The translations under genes were made by a program, and so were the position numbers. Below are positions 58,958 through 64,000 of a DNA stretch of 64,000 nucleotides, in pieces. The notes beneath the pieces were generated by a model. That model was not told where the DNA came from. It made no database searches and saw only the letters and a list, made by a program, of their open reading frames with translations. The stretch spans positions 105,265,179 through 105,329,178 of the forward strand of contig CM045996.1 in NCBI GenBank assembly GCA_025175895.1, written 5' to 3'. Position 1 is the stretch's first letter; every line of letters begins with the position of its first letter. The DNA comes from Wurfbainia villosa (lineage: Eukaryota > Streptophyta > Magnoliopsida > Zingiberales > Zingiberaceae).

Positions 58958-59408
58958 ATTTATCGAAATTGAATCAACATCGAAGTGCTACTAAAATACT
59001 TGCTCGTCCACTACACTTTGACTCCACGACAAGATGTTTCTCTGACACTCTATGACTACCTCTACGATTATTAAGTGTCGGTATAAAGTCTTGTAATCTC
59101 TTTACTTTATTGTTTCGTTTGTATACTTAATTCTCCGAGTGGGTGGTTTGTCACCTAACTCTATCATTTGTAAAAGTGAAACCCTCCCAAGTCGAGAGCA
59201 CTTGAGTCGAAGGGTATTTATTGAATTTCCCATCGAGGTAGCTCATGGTAGAGCTACGAGCCTTGGAGTAGCAACCCAGTCCGGGTTGTGAACCAAGTAA
59301 AATTGCTTGTGTTGTTAATTGTCTTTATATTCCGCTATGTACGTTTATTAGTTTAAAATTATTAAATACCAAGATTCACCCCCCTCTCTTGGTTCACTCG
59401 ATCCTACA
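58958..59408 (+). repeat. 3' LTR of E, second part
   Basis: Resumes the LTR and ends GATCCTACA. With the first part it measures 1294 bp against 1293 bp for the 5' LTR. Confidence 0.9.
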
Positions 59409-59413
59409 CCATC

Positions 59414-60047
59414 ATCCTCATCGAAAGAAGAAGAAGCCTTCACAAGCCTTGCACTCATGACAATAGAAGATTTGGACTCCACCTCCTCCTCCGAGCAAGA
59501 AGAAAGAAGCTCAAGTGAAGGGGGAGCTTCATCTTCATCCTCGTCGAAATCGGAGGAAGAAGATATGGAAACTATGGTAACAAATCTTTCCCCTAAAAAG
59601 ATTGTTTCTATGATTTCTAGCCTTACTAGGGATTTATTTAAGGCTAAGAAGAAAAATAAATGCATGCTTGATGATATTAGAAAACTAGAAGAAAAACTAG
59701 CAAATGCACGCTCACATATTGATTATGTTCCTTTTTATGTTAATGATGCATGTATTGAGGAAAATAAGGCCTTAAGGAAAAAAGTAGATCATTTAACTAA
59801 GGCCTTAGAAAAATTCACAATTAGCTCCAACACCCTAAACATGATTATTGGAAGCCAAAGGGCAAGTTTTAATAAGAAAGGCCTAGGTTATAAGGGAACC
59901 AAAAATGAAAAGGCCTATCATTGCTTAATTACTAGGGGTCAAGCAAAAAATACAATGGTAGCTAGAAAATGGATCCCTAAGGAGTTTTTGGTGAACCATA
60001 TAGGAAATAACTTATATTGGGTTCCTAAATCCATCCTCAAGGGTTAG
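59414..60047 (+). pseudogene. gag: F gag, 3' half
   Basis: The sequence resumes in register after the E target duplication and stays open to a TAG at 60045, so ignoring E the gag is about 551 codons. It has a Ser/Glu-rich acidic region, a coiled-coil-like Lys-rich segment (LEEKLANA, ENKALRKKVDHL) and ends KWIPKEFLVNHIG, then LYWVPKSILKG. The stop directly after this motif, with no protease behind it, mirrors H. Confidence 0.88.
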
Positions 60048-61166
60048 AAAACCCTAGGATAGTCAACCATAGTGGAATTTATTCATATCATATTATATGG
60101 TTAACTTAGGATGATGTGGGTTATAACTTTTTGATTTATAGTGTTGGGTGATGATAATGTGATCATAACATGAAATTATGTATAATCTTTGTTTTATGAT
60201 CATGATTGATAATTCTTGATGCATGTTCATGATTGGGTTTCTAGGATGATACTTAACCTTGATAGAATTGCATGAAAATTATGGTTAAGTATAAATACCT
60301 TAGTCACATCTCACACTCACTATAAGGCTAACTTGATTGAGAACATAGCAATGGGTGAGATGATAGGATGATACAAATGGTCCACTAATGCTTATGACAT
60401 TTAGATGAGTCATTAAGTGTATCAATAGAGCAATCATAGACTAACTATGGGGAAAGCAAATGTTTAATCAATGGACATATTGCCCATAGATCATAGTTGG
60501 ATATTTTAATTGATTTAAATCCATTTTATACTTTGCAAACAGTAAATTGATGTTTTGAAAAATGTCTAAGGCAAAACTATCTTTCAAATTGATACATCTT
60601 TGAGTTTTAAATCAAGGCAAAACTAGTGATTTTCAACATCTTTGAGTTTTTGCCAAATGTTTGGAAATTAAATGAAATTTCATAAAAAAAAAAACTATTT
60701 TTCACTGTTAAAGGGACTTATAAGAAATGTGTTTCTCAATTTTTATGATTTTTTGAATTTTCTATAATTTCTGGTGCATTTCTGAATTTCATTCGAAAAA
60801 TCATAATTTCTGAAAACTTGGTGCCAACCGATTGATGCTCTGATTCAGTCGACTGATGTACTGTGCACGAGCACAGTAACCTATTTTATCAGGTTTTAAA
60901 GTTGGTTTTGGGTAATTTTTCTACCTTAGACTTGATGTCATGCTTGTATAACATTTGTACAATATTTTTGATGGTGTCAAAGGGGGAGAAATGATGGGTT
61001 TAAGTTAATCATGCTAGGGGGAGAATTAGCATGTTTTAAGGGGGAGTTGCATGTTTAAGGGGGAGTTTGATACTCATGTTTACTTACATACTTTCTTGCC
61101 TTATGTATTTTTGTTAAATGTTTTACCTAACTTAAACGGATTGCCACACATCAAAAAGGGAGAGAT
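60048..61166 (+). other. Non-coding tail of F with Y repeat and polypurine-like motifs
   Basis: It contains inverted repeat Y (60307-60362), CAGTCGACTG at about 60847, four GGGGGAG motifs (60982-61065) and the terminal polypurine tract AAAAAGGGAGAGAT before the LTR at 61167. No pol-like codons and no ORF. Confidence 0.8.
60307..60362 (+). other. Inverted repeat Y in F
   Basis: CATCTCAC (60307-60314) pairs with GTGAGATG (60355-60362) around 40 nt. It is the only copy in F, located after gag. Confidence 0.6.
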
Positions 61167-62418
61167 TGTTAGGGCAATCAACCCATGAATGATGTGTTTT
61201 GATGGGTGGCAAAGGGTTTAAGTTAGGTTGCTTATGAGTTTAATATGTGTGTTGAAGTCGTGCAGGACTTAGTAATTCACACATGGCGAAAGCATTGGCA
61301 TGTCACCATCTCATGACTCGGTCCTTGAGTCAGTGAAGGATAGCATATCGAAAGTCGTGCGCTTGGTGCATCCCAGGGACTGTCGGACGAGGAGCATTGG
61401 AGTGAAGCCAAAGGAAGTAGACTTCAGAGCGAGACGCGAAGGATGGCATTGCGAAGTCATGCGCTTGGTGCATCCGAGGGACGTGGTCGGACGAAGAGAA
61501 CTTCAAGGTGAGGGACTCCAAGGGAAGATGAGAGTGAGCAATTGTAACCCGGGACGGGGTAGCTCTTAGGTGAACTTGGCCAAATGGCTAAGTGTCGGAT
61601 GGGTTTTCCCGACATCAGTCGACTGCCATGATATGACAGTCGATTTCTCCAAGTCGACTGAAGACTCGACTGGTGTTCGAGTCTAGTTTCTAGCCAAATA
61701 GCCGACTGCCAAGGAATGACAGTCGACTGGTAGCTCCATCAGTCGATTGATAGGAAGATCAGTCAACTGATGTCGAGGGTTTCGGGCATATAAGGTTGAT
61801 CAGTCGAGTGATCACTTCGGTCACTAGATTGATGGCTCCACCAGTCGACTGATGGTAAAATCAGTCGATTGATGTGGGAGCCTTTGGTTAAAATCCAACG
61901 TGGATGAAGAAGTTGTGAGGCAATGGCGACAGCAGCAGTCGACTAATCAAGACATCAGTCAACTGCTAGTTGCCCAACGGGAAGAATGGCCTCTTCCCTA
62001 TAAGAAGAGGCAATGGATCATCTTGGGGGGTCAATGCTTCTACTCTAAACATCTCCCAAGTGCCCAACATGAATTTCCTCCTCTTCCTTGAGTTTATTTC
62101 AATCATATTGTAAGAGGAGTGATTTCTTGTAAGAAAGGTTACCTCCACCTAGCTTGGTGCAAAGGAGAGACTAGTGGATTTGAAGGGAGTGATTCATCAT
62201 ACGAATCGGATTGTGGATTAGCGGCAAGGTCGTGAACCACGTTACATAATTGTGTTAGTGATTGTTCTTCTTTTTACTTCTTGTATTTAGCTTAATCTTT
62301 TGTTAGCATTTGTTTTCCGCTACGCTAACGAGTTTGTAGATGAGAAATCAACGAACGATCTCTACCGTACACATAAAAGGCTATTCACCCCCTTTAGTCG
62401 TCCACCGATCCTCCAACA
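61167..62418 (+). repeat. 3' LTR of F (1252 bp)
   Basis: Starts TGTTAGGGCAATC and ends CCTCCAACA followed by CAATC. TATA-like TATAAG at 61999-62004 with CAGTCGACTG-type sites upstream (61615-61960). About 24 bp longer than the 5' LTR, mainly through the extra segment near 61735-61765. Confidence 0.9.
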
Positions 62419-62420
62419 CA

Positions 62421-63696
62421 ATCTCCCCTTTTTTCTTCTATGACAATACACCAATTAAAGTTAGGGGAATCAAATACCAATATCCAAATATTGACACGTA
62501 CAATCGATGCATAAATTAAACCATGTATGAGATGCACATATCTCTAACTTTATGAGAGATATGTCCTTATCAAATATCATACCATTATGAGATGCATAAG
62601 TCCTTATCAAATTTTTTAATCTTTCATTCAATAAATAATTTTTCTTTAAATCTCTAACTTTATATCTCTTTCTCCCCCTTTGGCAGACATCAAAATAAGG
62701 ATTAAATTTAAAATGCCAACAAAATATAGTGAATGAAATAAGAAGTTTTCAAGCTCAAAAATTTAGTTTTAAAATTTTTCAACAACTTAATTTAAGTTTT
62801 ACAATATTTCTAACTTTTCAAAAGTTTTCAAACTTTTTAACACTCCCACTAAATAAAAACTCATTTTCAAAATTTTTAATGAATTTTCAAAATATTTCAA
62901 AGCACATCCTGAATAAAAACTTATTTTCAAATTTTTTTTCAAAATTTTCAAACTCCCCATGAATAAAAACTTATTTTCAAAATTTTTTGAAATTTTCAAA
63001 TTTTCTAAAGCTCACTCTGAATAAAAACTTATTTTCAAAATTTTTCAAAATTTTCAAATTTATCAAATTTTTCAAAACTCTCCCTGAATAAAAACTTTAT
63101 TTTCAAAATTTTTAAATAATTTTCAAATTTATCAAAATTTTCAAAATTCCCCCTAGAATAAAGTTTTATAATGTTTAATTCCCATACATCAAAACCTAAG
63201 TAGATTTTTTTATGTATTTTAAACTTGAAAATATTTAAGCTTTTCAAAGAACATTCAAGAATAAGTTTTTATCCCCCTTAATTAACATTTTGAAACTTCT
63301 CCTTAATTAAAGCTTGAAGTTTTCAAAAAGATAGTTTCTCATAGATTCTTAGCTAGCTAATTTTTTTTTATTTTTAAGAATCCAATTCCATTTTAAAGCA
63401 TAATTTTTGAAAAGATATTAAACATATGATAATTTAGAAAAATATTTTAGGTTCCCCCTAAACTCTTGATCTCCCCGTTAAAGTAACATTGTTAAAATTA
63501 AATGTTTAACTCCCCCTAGAATTATGTTGATTCACTTAGAATTAAAGTTGAGTTGATTGACTTAATTGAAATTGAGTTGAGTTGATTAGAATTGAGTTGA
63601 ATATGTTGATTGGGATTGGATTAGTTGTTTGGGGTTAAATTTATTGAGTTGATTAGGGTTGAATCAATTGAGTTGATTAAAATTGAATCGATTAAG
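62421..63696 (-). other. Internal 3' region of element G, non-coding
   Basis: It starts with ATCTCCCC (minus-strand polypurine tract) and continues the G interior after F. From 62830 to 63150 it holds repeats of about 80-90 bp with CTCCC(C)(A/T)GAATAAAAAC and TTTTCAAA words, the counterpart of the GGGGAGTTT motifs in the tail of E. At 63540-63690 GAGTTGATT-type repeats occur. ORFs are AT-rich noise. Confidence 0.7.
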
Positions 63697-63905
63697 TGTT
63701 GGAGGATCAATGGCCGGCTAGAGGGGGTGAATAACCCTTTATGGCGTACAATGATGGAAATTGCTCGCTTAATCGTCTACAATTAGGGTTAGCATAGTGG
63801 AATAATAAAACTAAATACAATTAAGAGCAAAACACAAAGTAAAGAGAAGGCAAATGCGAACACAAGTGTGTAACGTGGTTCACGACCCTTGCCGCTAGTC
63901 CACGA
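63697..63905 (-). repeat. F-family LTR, minus strand, 3' end portion
   Basis: TGTTGGAGGATCAATGGCC, then CTAGAGGGGGTGAATA, is the reverse complement of the F LTR 3' end. It is cut at 63905 by the next element. Confidence 0.8.
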
Positions 63906-64000
63906 TGTCATGCCCCGAGAGCATGCCGAGCCGAAAATCAAACGGACGACATCTCCCCTTTACGTGGCAACATTTCGGGTTAATACAAGGCCCGTAGGCC
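63906..64000 (-). repeat. Left end of a second chromovirus LTR
   Basis: TGTCATGCCCCGAGAGCATG through GCAACATTTCGGG matches the left end of the solo LTR at 3930 with few differences. The presumed target duplication is CACGA (63901-63905). It runs off the window. Confidence 0.82.

Larger units (their letters stand above)
41592..59408 (+). mobile_element. Element E: SIRE-like copia with most of pol deleted (split by D)
   Basis: Bounded by TGTTGATGC and CCTACA, with target duplication CCATC (41587-41591, 59409-59413). 5' LTR 41592-42884, primer site 42887, repeat-filled leader, gag, spacer with structured repeats, the last 29 codons of RNase H, tail, 3' LTR 47251-48093 plus 58958-59408. About 7 kb without D. 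Inserted in the gag of F. Confidence 0.9.
39285..62418 (+). mobile_element. Element F: gag-only copia-type retrotransposon (split by E)
   Basis: Bounded by TATTAGGG (39285) and CCAACA (62418), with target duplication CAATC (39280-39284, 62419-62423). It has 5' LTR 39285-40512, primer site 40515, gag in two exact halves, a tail of about 1.1 kb and 3' LTR 61167-62418. Without nested E its length would be about 5.3 kb. There is no pol domain. Family members in the window are L (51661) and the LTR at 63697. Confidence 0.9.

Noticed and set aside
62729..63247. ORFs in the G interior rich in Phe, Lys, Asn and Ser
   Set aside because: AT-rich tandem repeat sequence; the peptides are repeat translations in both directions.
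1..64000. Host protein-coding gene, tRNA or rRNA gene
   Set aside because: Every stretch longer than about 300 bp could be placed in a transposable element or its flank; no cloverleaf or rRNA-like block and no non-transposon domain was recognised by eye. A database search would be needed to exclude a small gene fragment.

Overview
This 64 kb window contains no recognisable host gene. It is a plant nuclear heterochromatic block built almost entirely of LTR retrotransposons inserted into one another. A plant is indicated by initiator-Met-tRNA primer sites (TGGTATCAGAGC), Ty1/copia Pol with a YVDD reverse transcriptase, an Athila/Tat-like Ty3/gypsy Pol with an FMDDF box, a 3.6 kb chromovirus-type LTR and a TRIM element. 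The mix fits a large-genome monocot, possibly Zingiberales, but that is only an impression. I found no rRNA, tRNA, CRISPR or cellular coding gene.

Elements are lettered here for reference. J (minus strand, Athila/Tat-like gypsy) is the substrate and survives in pieces: probably 3288-3929, then 7526-8363, 25261-28427 and 34279-35585. It was invaded by a 3.6 kb solo LTR (3930-7525, TSD GTCGA), by copia A (8364-25260), by the gag-only element H (28428-34273, TSD GGGGT) and by minus-strand element I (from 35586). A carries the 9.1 kb SIRE-like copia B (8888-17982, TSD GAAAC) and a 630 bp TRIM with two identical LTRs (18478-19107, TSD CAAGG) inside its 5' LTR. At the left edge, LTR M (1-1370) lies in the gag of minus-strand copia K (1371-3287).

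The right half is a serial nest. I contains minus-strand G (LTR 37984-39281, interior resuming at 62421). G is split by F (39285-62418, TSD CAATC). The gag of F is split by E (41592-59408, TSD CCATC). The 3' LTR of E is split by D (48094-58952, TSD GATCC). The gag of D is split by solo LTR L (51661-52881, TSD CTAAC). Counting J this is seven levels. G's interior also holds an F-family LTR (63697) that is cut at 63906 by a copy of the chromovirus LTR.

The most interesting layer is the non-coding and gag-only biology of the SIRE-like group (B, E, F, H, I, G, K). F and H have long uninterrupted gag frames that end just after a conserved WVPKS motif, and no pol. E keeps gag and only the last codons of RNase H. 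Between gag and pol, B and E share a stem-loop (X) whose outer stem shows compensatory change. A second inverted repeat (Y, CATCTCAC...GTGAGATG) occurs before and after pol in B and E, and once, downstream of gag, in F. Most LTRs of the group carry arrays of the palindrome CAGTCGACTG just upstream of the TATA box. D has four repeated small hairpins between its primer site and gag. These elements look like RNA-packaging, expression or promoter modules and are the best candidates for undescribed biology here.
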